Below are positions 46,975 through 55,084 of a stretch of DNA of 64,000 nt, in pieces. The notes below the pieces were generated by a model that had not been told where the DNA came from, did not search any database, and saw nothing but the letters and a program-made list of their open reading frames with translations. A program made the position numbers and the translations under genes. The DNA is from CAVRIA01 sp963721115 (GTDB taxonomy: Bacteria > Desulfobacterota > Binatia > HRBIN30 > CADEER01), in assembly GCA_963721115.1 (NCBI GenBank), contig CAVRIA010000009.1, forward strand, positions 1 to 64,000. Reading direction: 5' to 3'. Each line of letters starts with the position of its first letter. Positions within the stretch are counted from its first letter, which is position 1.

Positions 46975-47320
46975 AATCTTAGCGGTGCCGGGCTCCTCGG
47001 AGCTGGATTTCCAGCGGCTGATCAACGCGTTCGTCGACGACTTCCGCACGGCGACGCCCGCTCGCCGCGCCGCGATGATCGCCGATGGTCCATCGCGACC
47101 GGGCAAGCGCGAGGGGCTGGTTGCCGCCGTCGTGAGTGCACTCTGTCGCGAGACCGGTCCGCCGCCGCCGCAGTGGGTTGGCGAGACCTACAGCCCCAAA
47201 CCGTACTTCGCATTCCCCGCAAGGGGCTTCGCTCTGCGCCTGCGGCTCATGCTCGAATCGCCGCCGCCTTTCCGCGCCCGCAACGTCTTCGTCCCCGAGA
47301 ACTACCTGGCGCGCGCGTAG
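46961..47320 (+). CDS. 119-residue partner of the DUF6036 gene
   Basis: Starts MTVNEILAVPGSSELDFQRL and overlaps the nucleotidyltransferase by 14 bases. The middle VDDFRTATPARRAAMIADGP is helical and basic; the C-terminal ETYSPKPYFAFPARGFALRL looks like a short beta-rich part with conserved aromatic residues. I recognise no family. The overlapping arrangement makes it the likely second half of a two-gene module. Confidence 0.65.
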   Translation: MTVNEILAVPGSSELDFQRLINAFVDDFRTATPARRAAMIADGPSRPGKREGLVAAVVSALCRETGPPPPQWVGETYSPKPYFAFPARGFALRLRLMLESPPPFRARNVFVPENYLARA

Positions 47321-47370
47321 GGGGCGGGAGAGCCGCGTACTGCCGGGGCATGTTGTCCAGCGCAGTCCGC

Positions 47371-47697
47371 TCACACCATTCGGCGGGCGTGGCGCAGGGC
47401 ATTGCGGACGAACCGGTTGCTGCGCCGCTGGTGGGCAAACTCCTCCGGGGTATAGATCAACAGGTCGACGGCCGCCGGCGCACCGAGCCATAGCTCGGGG
47501 AAATCCTGGAAGCGATCGACGAACGGCCGTTCTGATGCGGTGACCACGAGAAGGTCGATATCGCTCTCGGCGTCCGAGCTACCACGCGCGCGCGAGCCGA
47601 ACAGATACGCCGCTTCGACGCCGCGCCTTCGCAGCAGGCGCGGCAGGCGGTCGAGCCAGCGCTCTACTTTCGAGCGCGCAGCTGTTTGCGAGCCCAT
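47371..47697 (-). CDS. MNT-domain nucleotidyltransferase antitoxin (MntA-like)
   Basis: 108 residues. The minimal nucleotidyltransferase motif is GSRARGSSDAESDIDLLV, a perfect GSX10DXD with Ser35 and Asp46/Asp48. This family modifies its HEPN partner by adding AMP and so blocks it. The ATG at 47697 is inside the HEPN gene (34-base overlap), so the two are translated together. Confidence 0.88.
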   Translation of the reverse strand: MGSQTAARSKVERWLDRLPRLLRRRGVEAAYLFGSRARGSSDAESDIDLLVVTASERPFVDRFQDFPELWLGAPAAVDLLIYTPEEFAHQRRSNRFVRNALRHARRMV

Positions 47698-48068
47698 TGC
47701 AAAATCTTTCCGGCCGAGCGCACGGCCGCCCGCGCTTGGTCGCGCGAGAAGGCGTCCGCCGGCGCGATGCCCGGAAGCGCGTCCGGGTACCGGCTGGAGA
47801 CGTAGTACTGGTCCAGTCGCCCGCCGATCTCGCGCAGATCCTCGGTCACGCCGGCACGGGCGTTCAGCTTGCCGAGGAGCACCTGAATCGAATGGCCGAT
47901 GACCGTCCTCGCGCCGAGTGAGTAATGAACGGCCTTGACCGCTTTCTCGGCGACCTGCTGTGCAACGAAGCACGCCTGCGCGTGGAACCTGCCGGCCAGC
48001 GCTGCCCGCGCAAAACGGTAATCGTCCTCGGCTTGCCGCATCCACAGCTTGGCGTCGGCTCGCTGCAC
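47664..48068 (-). CDS. HEPN-domain toxin (HepT-like)
   Basis: 134 residues starting with GTG. Four-helix HEPN fold with the catalytic R-x4-H motif as Arg54-TVIG-His59 (GARTVIGHSI), and the surface helix CFVAQQVAEKAVKAVHYSLG typical of the family. HEPN toxins cut RNA; the adjacent MNT protein inactivates them. Complete and intact. Confidence 0.88.
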   Translation of the reverse strand: MQRADAKLWMRQAEDDYRFARAALAGRFHAQACFVAQQVAEKAVKAVHYSLGARTVIGHSIQVLLGKLNARAGVTEDLREIGGRLDQYYVSSRYPDALPGIAPADAFSRDQARAAVRSAGKILQWARKQLRARK

Positions 48069-48126
48069 GCAGAAGCGTATAGCAGATCAGCGCCGTTGCG
48101 GACCATCGGCAGGCTGTTGCGCAACG

Positions 48127-48519
48127 TCACCGCCCGGGGCGAATCCGAATGTCGTAGGCCTCGAACTGCGGATCGACGGTCACCAGGGTGAGCTTCTCGA
48201 TCTGTGCCTGCGCGACCAGCAACCGATCGAACGGGTCGCGGTGGTGCATCGGGAGCTCGGCGACGCGCAGGCAGTGGGTGTGCTCGACCGCCATGCCGCG
48301 GGAGCCGCTCGCCGTCATGCGGCGCGGCACGTAGCGGCTCGGCGGCTCGGGCAACGGCAGCTTCCCGAGGGCGTACTTGATCGCGATCTCCCACGAGCTC
48401 GCCGCCGATAGGAAGAGGTCGTTGGCCGGATCCGCGAGCAGCGACAGGAGCTCCGGCGACAGGCGCTCCGGCGTCGTCTGGAGCCACAGCCAGCAGTGCG
48501 TGTCGAGCAGAAATCTCAC
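48127..48519 (-). CDS. PIN-domain toxin (VapC-like)
   Basis: 130 residues. Acidic residues of the PIN nuclease: Asp6 in LLDTHCWLW, Glu in SSWEIAIKYALG, Asp in DPFDRLLVAQA and Asp in LVTVDPQF. Length and the WLW-x-PERLSP start are those of the Phd-partnered subgroup. GTG start overlapping the antitoxin stop by four bases (GTGA). Mg-dependent RNase. Confidence 0.9.
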   Translation of the reverse strand: MRFLLDTHCWLWLQTTPERLSPELLSLLADPANDLFLSAASSWEIAIKYALGKLPLPEPPSRYVPRRMTASGSRGMAVEHTHCLRVAELPMHHRDPFDRLLVAQAQIEKLTLVTVDPQFEAYDIRIRPGR

Positions 48520-48743
48520 GACTCGAACGCGTCCAGCACCTCCGCCGGGAGAGGCAGGTCGAAGTCGTCGGGCACCTCGAAGGCTCCGCGGTCGAGGCCG
48601 AAGCGCCGCTCGGCGCGATCATCGATCGGCACCACCTTCGCGATGGGCTTCCCGGCCCGGGAGATGATGACCTCCTCCCCCGCCGCCACGCGGCGCAGGA
48701 GCTTGGAGAAATGCGTCTTTGCTTCGTGAATGTTGACTTTCAT
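48516..48743 (-). CDS. Phd/YefM-family antitoxin
   Basis: 75 residues. MKVNIHEAKTHFSKLLRRVA and GEEVIISRAGKPIAKVVPI are the classical Phd/YefM N-terminal DNA-binding domain. The C-terminal part (GAFEVPDDFDLPLPAEVLDA) wraps around the PIN toxin. No Shine-Dalgarno precedes the ATG; a promoter is placed so that the mRNA would start at the ATG. Confidence 0.9.
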   Translation of the reverse strand: MKVNIHEAKTHFSKLLRRVAAGEEVIISRAGKPIAKVVPIDDRAERRFGLDRGAFEVPDDFDLPLPAEVLDAFES

Positions 48744-48749
48744 TGGGGC

Positions 48750-48778
48750 AGAATAGACTAGACTTTGGACTAAGGCAA
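48750..48778 (-). promoter_or_regulatory. promoter of the Phd/PIN operon
   Basis: On the minus strand TTGCCT (-35, 48778-48773), a 17-base spacer and TATTCT (-10, 48755-48750). The -10 ends six bases before the ATG at 48743. The spacer contains the repeated TAGTCxAAAGTCTAGTC pattern, a probable operator. Confidence 0.55.
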
Positions 48779-48864
48779 CTTCGCCGTGTCCGTTCTCTGA
48801 TCTGCTTCCGGCGGCGCGGCTGAGGCGCGAGACGTCGCGGCGCGCCACGCACCGCGATTCGCTT

Positions 48865-48896
48865 TTGACATCAACGCATCATTCTCTTATGCGTTG
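48865..48896 (+). promoter_or_regulatory. promoter and palindromic operator of the RHH/PIN pair
   Basis: TTGACA (48865-48870), a 17-base spacer and TATGCG (48888-48893). A perfect inverted repeat CAACGCAT-N9-ATGCGTTG (48872-48879 / 48889-48896) overlaps the -10, so bound antitoxin would block the promoter. The -10 ends seven bases before the ATG at 48901. Confidence 0.65.
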
Positions 48897-48900
48897 AAGT

Positions 48901-49155
48901 ATGAGAACGACGCTGACGCTGGAGGACGATGTGGCCACCGAGCTGGAGCGCCTGCGTCGCGCCCGGCGCGAGCCGTTCAAGCGAACGGTCAACGAGGTTC
49001 TGAGGGCCGGCATTGCGGCTCTCCGCGGCCGCAAGCAGCAACGGCCCGAGGCCCGTTTTCGTACCGAGGCGGCGTCGCTCGGAAGGCCGCGGCTCAAGAG
49101 CCTCGACGACATCTCCGAGGTGCTCGCCTACGGCGAAGGCGAGGAGCACCGTTGA
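48901..49155 (+). CDS. ribbon-helix-helix antitoxin (VapB-like)
   Basis: 84 residues. MRTTLTLEDDVATELERLRR opens an RHH DNA-binding domain; the central EPFKRTVNEVLRAGIAAL completes it. The polar C-terminus (SLDDISEVLAYGEGEEHR) would bind the PIN toxin. No Shine-Dalgarno; the promoter predicts a nearly leaderless message. Stop overlaps the toxin start (TTGA). Confidence 0.85.
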   Translation: MRTTLTLEDDVATELERLRRARREPFKRTVNEVLRAGIAALRGRKQQRPEARFRTEAASLGRPRLKSLDDISEVLAYGEGEEHR

Positions 49156-49607
49156 TCCTGGTGGATGCCAACCTGCTGTTGTATGCCGTCGTCTCGGACT
49201 ACGAGCAGCACCGGGCGGCGATCGAGTGGCTCGATGATCGCCTCAACAGCCCGATCCGCGTCGGCCTGCCCTGGCCGAGCCTGCTCGCTTTTCTGAGGAT
49301 CAGCACCAATGCGCGGATCTTCGCCGACCCCCTCTCCATGCCCAACGCCTGGCGGCGGGTCGCGCGCTGGCTCGATCTTCCCAACGTCTGGTGTCCGGAG
49401 CCCACCGAGCGTCACCGAAGCTTGCTCGAGCGCTTCCTCACGGGTCCCGCCAGCGCGCCCAAGCTGGTGGCCGACGCGCACCTCGCCGCGCTGGCCGTCG
49501 AGCACGGCCTGTTGCTCTGCAGCACCGACGGAGACTTCGGGCGCTTCGCCGAGCTGCGCTGGGAGAATCCGATCGCGCGCGTCAAGCCCGCGGCTGACGA
49601 GGGCTGA
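49152..49607 (+). CDS. PIN-domain toxin (VapC-like)
   Basis: 151 residues with a TTG start overlapping the antitoxin stop. The PIN acids are in ILVDANLLLYAVV (Asp), ARIFADPLSMP region, LVADAHLAALAVE (Asp) and STDGDFGRF (Asp). It belongs to the group with an HRAAIEWLDDRLNS helix. Mg-dependent RNase. Confidence 0.88.
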   Translation: MILVDANLLLYAVVSDYEQHRAAIEWLDDRLNSPIRVGLPWPSLLAFLRISTNARIFADPLSMPNAWRRVARWLDLPNVWCPEPTERHRSLLERFLTGPASAPKLVADAHLAALAVEHGLLLCSTDGDFGRFAELRWENPIARVKPAADEG

Positions 49608-49792
49608 TCGCCGACGGATCGATCGCGATTCGCCTGTACCAGGGCGCTTCGGCGTCCGAAACTCTCTGCGACCCCTTGCACAGACCGCCGGCAGACGCTG
49701 TGCCCATCGAGAACGCGAGTTCTTTGACTTCCTTCCGGCGGCGCACCCGCCTACTGGCTTACCCGCCACCGCGCACTGGTCACCGGTCACGC

Positions 49793-50125
49793 CTCTCAGC
49801 GCTCCAGGTTCGCATCGACGAGCTGCACCGCCGAGTTCTGCGTCCTTCAACGAAGCGTCCGTCAAATCCGCACCGGTGAGATCTACATGGCCCAAATTTC
49901 CAGGCAGAACTGCCCGTTGTGACCTCAGGGATCGCCCTGGATCCGGCCAGTCATGATCGCCTGCGATCCGGCCAGTCTGAACACACTTTTTGGCTCGGAA
50001 ACGTAGGCCAGTGCAGAGCTTTCACCCCAAGAGGAAGGTTGCACCCGTTTAGATTTGTTCCGTGTAGATTGGCCCCGCTCAGGTCGCATACGGCGTCCGC
50101 ATACGATGCCCCTTGAGGAACCGCC
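49793..50125 (-). pseudogene. pentapeptide-repeat protein remnant
   Basis: On the minus strand two patches show the A(D/N)Lxx pattern: CDLSGANLHGTNLNGCNLPL (from about 50080) and NLGHVDLTGADLTDASLKDA (about 49893 down to 49830), then AVQLVDANLER one frame over. A stop and at least one shift lie between them. So only the tail of a pentapeptide-repeat protein is left and it is broken. The 49608-49792 spacer has no gene. Confidence 0.65.
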
Positions 50126-50411
50126 GACCTCGCGTCAGAGGGTGCGACAGCATCGCGAACGCCTGCGTGCTCAGGGCTTGCGCCCTATTCAGATGTAGGT
50201 ACTCGATACGTGGTCGCGGAAGTTCGCCGCCGAAGCCTCGCGGCAGTCACGGCTCGTCGCATCGAGCCGGCACGCCGCCGAGGACCAGGCGTTCATCGAC
50301 GCAATCTCCGAACGGGGCGGTGAGCGCAGCGCGGCGCGAGCTGATCCGCGGTTGGCAGGGTTCGTCCACGCTGCTCATTTTGTCGAACCGGCAAGAGACC
50401 GTGCTGTTTGA
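50106..50411 (+). pseudogene. MazE-like (DUF3018) antitoxin killed by a stop codon
   Basis: From the ATG at 50106 the frame reads MPLEEPPTSRQRVRQHRERL, RAQGLRPIQM, then TAG at 50196-50198, then VLDTWSRKFAAEASRQSRLV and AAEDQAFIDAISERG. Family members have IQIWVPDT here, so the stop replaces the conserved Trp (TGG to TAG). After ISERG the frame runs on to 50411 with unrelated sequence. No MazF-like toxin follows. It is a dead antitoxin or an error in one base. Confidence 0.75.
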
Positions 50412-50434
50412 AGTGCACGAGAAGGCACTGGTCC

Positions 50435-51253
50435 TCAACCGTTGACCCTTTCGGCCACCACGAGTGGATCGTGTGTTCCCGTCAGCCCCAACGCCGCGAG
50501 CGTCTTCGGACCCGCGACCCCGTCGATGACCAGGCCGTTGTTGCGCTGGAAGTCGCGGATCGCTTGGCGGGTTGCCGGACCCGTGACCCCGTCCAGCTGG
50601 AGGTTGGCGCCGTGGGCGTTGAGAGCGCGCTGTATGTCCAGGGTCGATGGAGCGAGCCAACCCCCGGCGTACTTCGAGTAGGCGTCGGCGAGCTTGTCGT
50701 CGTACCGATTCTGCTTGTAGCCGGGACCATTGTAGCCTGCTGCAAAGTCGGCCCACCGTTTGTCTCGCAGCTCGTCGTCGAGCTTGTTGGCGATGACGAA
50801 ATTCACGAACGACTCGAGATGCGCACCCTCGGAGACCAGCTGGGCCTCGACGTATTGCTCGACGTCGGGGAAGCCGGCCAGTCGGTGATTCACCCCAAGG
50901 ATCTGGAACATCCCCCAGCTCGTGGACTTCAGCGCCGCCTCGCGATCCAGATCGAGCGCCTTGCTCAGACGCCCATACTCGGCGGCCCCACCCTTGTAGT
51001 TTCGCACCCACGTCGGCGTCGAGATGTCCGGGTGCTTCGAGTCGAACGTGCCGTCGGTCAGTTTGTGAAACCAACGAGATTCGAAAAGGATCTTTGGTCG
51101 CTTGTCGCCCAGGAAACCCGAGCCGCCGCCAGACTCGATCTCCGCAACGGCACGGACTGCCGCCACCTCGCAGAAGAGCCGTTCGGCCGCTTCCTTCATG
51201 TCGGCGTCCTTCAGTTTCAGAGCCTTCCCCTTGAACTCGGCTTCCTTCGCCAT
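50435..51253 (-). CDS. N-acetylmuramidase with peptidoglycan-binding domain
   Basis: 272 residues. The N-terminal N-acetylmuramidase (DUF3380) domain has AVRAVAEIESGGGSGFLGDK, the catalytic Glu in EIES, ILFESRWFHKLT, and TSWGMFQILGVNH. The C-terminal PG_binding_1 repeat is STLDIQRALNAHGANLQLDG and VTGPATRQAIRDFQ. No signal peptide is seen. Such proteins are phage endolysins or effector-type lysozymes. AGAGGAGAAG precedes the ATG. It lies opposite to a membrane/patatin operon. Confidence 0.9.
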   Translation of the reverse strand: MAKEAEFKGKALKLKDADMKEAAERLFCEVAAVRAVAEIESGGGSGFLGDKRPKILFESRWFHKLTDGTFDSKHPDISTPTWVRNYKGGAAEYGRLSKALDLDREAALKSTSWGMFQILGVNHRLAGFPDVEQYVEAQLVSEGAHLESFVNFVIANKLDDELRDKRWADFAAGYNGPGYKQNRYDDKLADAYSKYAGGWLAPSTLDIQRALNAHGANLQLDGVTGPATRQAIRDFQRNNGLVIDGVAGPKTLAALGLTGTHDPLVVAERVNG

Positions 51254-51587
51254 CGGAGCTTCTCCTCTGAATCAACGTTGTATCGGTGGGTCCTCCCAAC
51301 CTGAACTCTTCCTCACCCGTGTCTATCGAGTGTCTCGAGCAGCGTCTGCCGGCCGTCTTCGCTGGGGCGGCGCGGGAGATCGATCGCCTATCGCTTCCTC
51401 GTGTGATGTTCCCTTTGTTCCTTCACTTCCCCATGAGCGGAGGAGACGCACGATAGACGCTCGCTCAGACGCCGGGCAGACGCCCGCATGGTCGAGTGCG
51501 CGCAGAATCCACTGAGGAGGTGCGCTCTGAGTGTCGTCGACGGCGTTCCCGCGCGTTGCGCCGACGACCGCAGACGAGGAGACGACG
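51254..51587. other. divergent spacer without a recognised gene
   Basis: 334 bases between the muramidase and the membrane-protein operon. I see no coding signature and no strong repeat. It must hold the two divergent promoters but I cannot place them with confidence. CACTTCCCCATGAGCGGAGG near 51430 is the only purine-rich patch. Confidence 0.45.
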
Positions 51588-52541
51588 ATGTTGGGACTCG
51601 AAACGCTGGATGTTCTGATCGGACTGGTCACCATCTACCTGGTCTTCGGCATCGCGTGCACCGCGATCGTCGAAGCGGTCGCGTCCCTGCGGGGAATGCG
51701 CAGCGCCACTCTCGAGAATGCTCTGCGAGAGTTCTTCGCCGGGGACCTCAAAGAGGCGACGCCGTTCGTGACCGCATTCTACGCGCATCCGCTCATCCAG
51801 GCGCTGAGCAAGGGCAAGGAGGGGCGGCCCTCGTACATCCCACCGGAGATCGTCGGCCAGGTCGTTCAGGGATTGCTCACGACCGGTGGGGCGGCGACGT
51901 CGCTGGCGGAGGCGGTGAAGGACCTGCCCGGAACGCCGGAGACCAATCGCGTCAAAGGCGTGCTCGACCTGCTCGTTACGGAGGCGCGCGGGGATGCCGC
52001 CGCGTTTCGCGACCTGGTCAAGATGCACTTCGATGCAACGATGGAACGCGCGGCGGGGTGGTTCAAGCGCCACGCCCAAGTGATTACACTCGTCGCTTCC
52101 GCAATCCTGGTCATCGCGGCGAATGTCGACACCGTCGACATCGCGAGGTCGCTGGCGTCGAGCCCGGCCGCGCGCGTCAAGCTGGTCGAGATCGCCGGCC
52201 AGAAATTGAAGGATGCCGAGGCGGTGCGCGAACAGGTGAAGACCGAACAAGGCCAGAACGGGGATGCCTTGAAGCAGGCCCAAAAGGAGGCCGCCGCCGC
52301 CCTGGGCACGTTCCACGAAGCGGAAGACCACATGAAGTCCGCGGGACTGCCGTTCGGATGGAACGGCTTCGCAAGCAGAGCGAGCTTCGGGGATTGGCTG
52401 GCGAAGCTTGCCGGACTGATGGTCAGCATCTTGGCGGTGTCGCTGGGCGCCCCGTTCTGGTTCGACGTGCTGCAGAAGTTCATGCAGGTGCGCAGCTCGG
52501 GCATGGCGCCGACCAAGACCCCGAAGCAGCAACAAGGATAG
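51588..52541 (+). CDS. membrane protein heading the patatin operon
   Basis: 317 residues from the ATG at 51588 after GAGGAGACGACG. Hydrophobic helices at about residues 5-28 (LETLDVLIGLVTIYLVFGIA), 163-182 (VITLVASAILVIAANVDTVD) and 277-298 (LAKLAGLMVSILAVSLGAPF). Between the second and third is a long charged coiled coil (KLKDAEAVREQVKTEQGQNG). The FYAHPLIQALSKG-RPSYIPP block is one I have seen in a widely distributed unnamed membrane family. Function unknown. Confidence 0.75.
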   Translation: MLGLETLDVLIGLVTIYLVFGIACTAIVEAVASLRGMRSATLENALREFFAGDLKEATPFVTAFYAHPLIQALSKGKEGRPSYIPPEIVGQVVQGLLTTGGAATSLAEAVKDLPGTPETNRVKGVLDLLVTEARGDAAAFRDLVKMHFDATMERAAGWFKRHAQVITLVASAILVIAANVDTVDIARSLASSPAARVKLVEIAGQKLKDAEAVREQVKTEQGQNGDALKQAQKEAAAALGTFHEAEDHMKSAGLPFGWNGFASRASFGDWLAKLAGLMVSILAVSLGAPFWFDVLQKFMQVRSSGMAPTKTPKQQQG

Positions 52542-52592
52542 CTGTGAGTGTGAACAGGACCCGACCGGACAGACCTCGAGGAGGGGACGGAG

Positions 52593-52805
52593 ATGGAATT
52601 CCTGGTCGTGCTTTTTCCGCGCAAGCGGCAGGTCAAGATCGACGGTGAGGTCAACGGCTCGACGAACGAGTTGATCGAGATCGAAGGCGGCGAGCACTCG
52701 GTGACGCTGGGCCCGCCCAAAACCTTCAAGCCGGCGTCGCGCAACGTCGACGTGCGCAACACGTCGGCGCTGATGCCGATGACCGTGTCGTTCGAGGACA
52801 AGTGA
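52593..52805 (+). CDS. 70-residue beta-rich protein
   Basis: MEFLVVLFPRKRQVKIDGEV begins a small protein with NGSTNELIEIEGGEHSVTLG, resembling a PEGA-like or short Ig-like beta fold. GAGGAGGGGACGGAG precedes the ATG. Stop overlaps the next start by one base (ATGATG region TGATG). No cysteine or signal peptide. Probably made together with the patatin. Confidence 0.7.
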   Translation: MEFLVVLFPRKRQVKIDGEVNGSTNELIEIEGGEHSVTLGPPKTFKPASRNVDVRNTSALMPMTVSFEDK

Positions 52806-54244
52806 TGCGCAACGCGCGGACGTTCCTCGCCCTGCTGGCGGCACTGACGGCGGGCTGTGCGCACTACGCCGTCAACCGCCCGAGCTCCGACATACGCAGC
52901 GCCGAGATTTACGACTTCGACGCGCTCGCACACCCGGGAAACGGGGACGCGCTGTTCTTCTGCGTGACCTTCTCGGGCGGCGGCACGCGCGCGGCGGCGC
53001 TCGCCTACGGCGTCATGCAGGAGCTGCGGCACGTCGAGCTGGGCGGGGGCCGCCATCTGCTCGACGAGCTCGATTGCATCTCGTCGGTCTCGGGCGGCTC
53101 GTTCACGGCCGCCTACTACGGTTTGTTTCGGGAGCGGTTGTTCGAGGACTTCCGCTCGCGCTTCCTCGATCGCGACGTTCAGGCGGCGCTTCTGCATCAG
53201 GCCCTGCTGCCGTGGAACTGGGCGCGGCTGGCGTCGCCGTACTACGGGCGCATCGACATCGCCGGCGAGCTCTACGAGAACGAGATCTTTGCCGGCAAGA
53301 CCTTCGCGGATCTCGAGAAGCAGGGCCGCCCCTTCGTCATCCTCAACGCGACGAACCTCGAGACCGGCGGTCGCTTCGAGTTTACCTCGCCCTACTTCGC
53401 GGCGATGGGATCGGAAGTGGCCGACTATCCGATCGGCCGCGCCGTGGCCGCCTCGTCGGCTTTCCCGTTTCTGCTCAGTCCGATCAGTCTGGCCAACTAC
53501 CCGCTCGCGGCGAACTACGAGACACCGGGTTGGTTCGCCGGCGCGAAGAAGGCGCTGCACACGGAGCGCCGCCGCTTCCGCGCCGCGGAGGAGCTGTCCT
53601 ACTACCTCGACAAGGAGCACCACTGGGTTCATCTGATGGACGGCGGCCTGGGGGACAACATCGGCGGCCGTGCGATTCTCGACGCCTACTCGCGCGGCTT
53701 CATCAACACCCGCATCAACAACAAGAAGATCGACAAGCTGGTGCTGATCGTCGTCAACGCTCGGACCGAGCCACAGGAGGACCTCAGCCATCGCGAGAGC
53801 CCGCCGGGCCTGGCCTCGGTGGCCTTGAAGACCGCGACGGTGAGCATGGACAACTACAGCTTCGATACCGTCGCTCTCCTGATCGAGAGCCTGAAGCAGC
53901 GCGTGCAGGCGCAGCGGGACGTGGAAGGATGCCAGCGCGCGCTGTCGGCGAGCTGCCCGAGCGCGCCGGCGCTCCCCACGTTCGGCAAGAACATCGACCC
54001 GTACGTGGTCGAGGTCAACTTCGAGGGTGCCGCCGAGGTCGGTGAAGATCCGCAGTACTATCTGAATCTTCCGACGTCGTTCAGCCTCGAGCCGGCGCAG
54101 GTTGAGCGCCTCGTGCAGATCGGGCCCAAGCTGCTGCGCGCCTCTCCGCAGTACCGCTGCTTGCTCGCGGTCCTTCAGGCCGAGGCCGACGGCCAGCCGC
54201 GCCCACAGGAGTGCCCCATCGGTGCGGGGCTGACGGGGCTGTGA
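52805..54244 (+). CDS. patatin-like phospholipase, lipoprotein
   Basis: 479 residues. N-terminus MRNARTFLALLAALTAGC is a lipoprotein signal with the lipobox Cys. Patatin motifs: oxyanion hole SGGGTRAAALAYG, nucleophile Ser in ISSVSGGSFTAAYYG (GxSxG variant S-V-S-G-G), and catalytic Asp in LMDGGLGDNIGG. The protein lies in the outer or inner membrane facing the periplasm and would hydrolyse phospholipids. Third gene of the operon with the membrane protein and the 70-residue protein. Confidence 0.9.
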   Translation: MRNARTFLALLAALTAGCAHYAVNRPSSDIRSAEIYDFDALAHPGNGDALFFCVTFSGGGTRAAALAYGVMQELRHVELGGGRHLLDELDCISSVSGGSFTAAYYGLFRERLFEDFRSRFLDRDVQAALLHQALLPWNWARLASPYYGRIDIAGELYENEIFAGKTFADLEKQGRPFVILNATNLETGGRFEFTSPYFAAMGSEVADYPIGRAVAASSAFPFLLSPISLANYPLAANYETPGWFAGAKKALHTERRRFRAAEELSYYLDKEHHWVHLMDGGLGDNIGGRAILDAYSRGFINTRINNKKIDKLVLIVVNARTEPQEDLSHRESPPGLASVALKTATVSMDNYSFDTVALLIESLKQRVQAQRDVEGCQRALSASCPSAPALPTFGKNIDPYVVEVNFEGAAEVGEDPQYYLNLPTSFSLEPAQVERLVQIGPKLLRASPQYRCLLAVLQAEADGQPRPQECPIGAGLTGL

Positions 54245-54405
54245 GGACTGCGAAATCGGTTCGTGTGGCGGTTGCCGTAGTGGCGCTGGGACGGCCTGCC
54301 ACGGTGCTCGAGGCAGAGCGAACTCGGCGTGCTCCGATGAGCTCGCGGCAGCGCGTCCATGACGCGGTTGACTGGTGATTCATGAGTCGACTATGTGTAT
54401 GGATC

Positions 54406-54693
54406 ATGAGGCCGTTACAGGTATACGTCGACGAGGCGGAGCTGGCTCGCTTGGAGGATTGGGCCCGAGGGCGCGGCATGACCAAGTCGCAGGCGATTCG
54501 CGCTGCCATTCGCGCCATGACGCGGGGCAGGGAAGAGGACCCGTTGCTGTCGCTCAGCGGTATCGTCCACGACCGACTGCCCGCCGACGTGAGCGAGCAT
54601 TTCGATCGCTACTTGAAGGACACCTTCGTTGCCGAGCCCCCGGCATCATACGCGAAGCCTCGTCGGCGATCGCGAACGCGTCCTCGTCGATAG
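54406..54693 (+). CDS. RHH antitoxin, second pair
   Basis: 95 residues from the ATG at 54406. MRPLQVYVDEAELARLEDWA, then RGMTKSQAIRAAIRAMTRG, form an RHH domain. The C-terminal half is polar and basic. TTGACT (54368) and TATGTG (54392), spaced 18 bases, end eight bases before the ATG, so the message may be leaderless. It overlaps the PIN gene by about 65 bases. An upstream ATG at 54382 is possible but not needed. Confidence 0.8.
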   Translation: MRPLQVYVDEAELARLEDWARGRGMTKSQAIRAAIRAMTRGREEDPLLSLSGIVHDRLPADVSEHFDRYLKDTFVAEPPASYAKPRRRSRTRPRR

Positions 54694-55084
54694 CGGCGCG
54701 TGGATCGCGCTCGTCCGCGCCGCCGATGCGCATCACGCGGAGGCCGACCGACTGTTCCGCCACGCCGTCCGCCGGCGCATCCCGCTGGTCACGACGAACC
54801 TGATCGTCGCCGAGGTGCATCGCTTCATCCTGTTCCACATCGGCATTCGCCCGGCGGCTCTGCTGCTCGACCGCATCGGCGCCAGCCCGCTCCTGACGGT
54901 CCAGTACGTCACCGCCGCACACCACGCGGCCGCGCTGCGCTGGCTGGCACAGCTATCGGATCAAGTCATCACCTATACCGATGCCGTCAGCTTTGCGGTC
55001 ATGAAGGCGGCGCGCTGCTCTGCAGTGATGAGCTTCGATCACGACTTCGCCACCGACGGCTTTTCGCTCTGGCAGCCGAGCTGA
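54629..55084 (+). CDS. PIN-domain toxin, second pair
   Basis: About 151 residues; start uncertain (TTG at 54629 is the first in frame; the domain begins ERVLVDSGAWIALV). PIN acids: Asp in VLVDSG, Glu in IVAEVHRF, Asp in ITYTDAVSFAVM and Asp in SFDHDF. Overlaps the antitoxin gene, as usual. Mg-dependent RNase. Confidence 0.85.
   Translation: MPSPRHHTRSLVGDRERVLVDSGAWIALVRAADAHHAEADRLFRHAVRRRIPLVTTNLIVAEVHRFILFHIGIRPAALLLDRIGASPLLTVQYVTAAHHAAALRWLAQLSDQVITYTDAVSFAVMKAARCSAVMSFDHDFATDGFSLWQPS

Noticed and set aside
50269..50445. A separate gene ending LLILSNRQETVLFEVHEKALVL
   Set aside because: Its upstream part is antisense or out of frame with the MazE-like remnant and no start or family can be supported; may be a tail of a lost gene.
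52805..54244. CapV-like patatin of a CBASS defence system
   Set aside because: The protein has a lipoprotein signal and lies in the envelope, and no cyclic oligonucleotide synthase gene (CD-NTase) is next to it. The nucleotidyltransferases at 46-48 kb are of the MNT/DUF6036 types.
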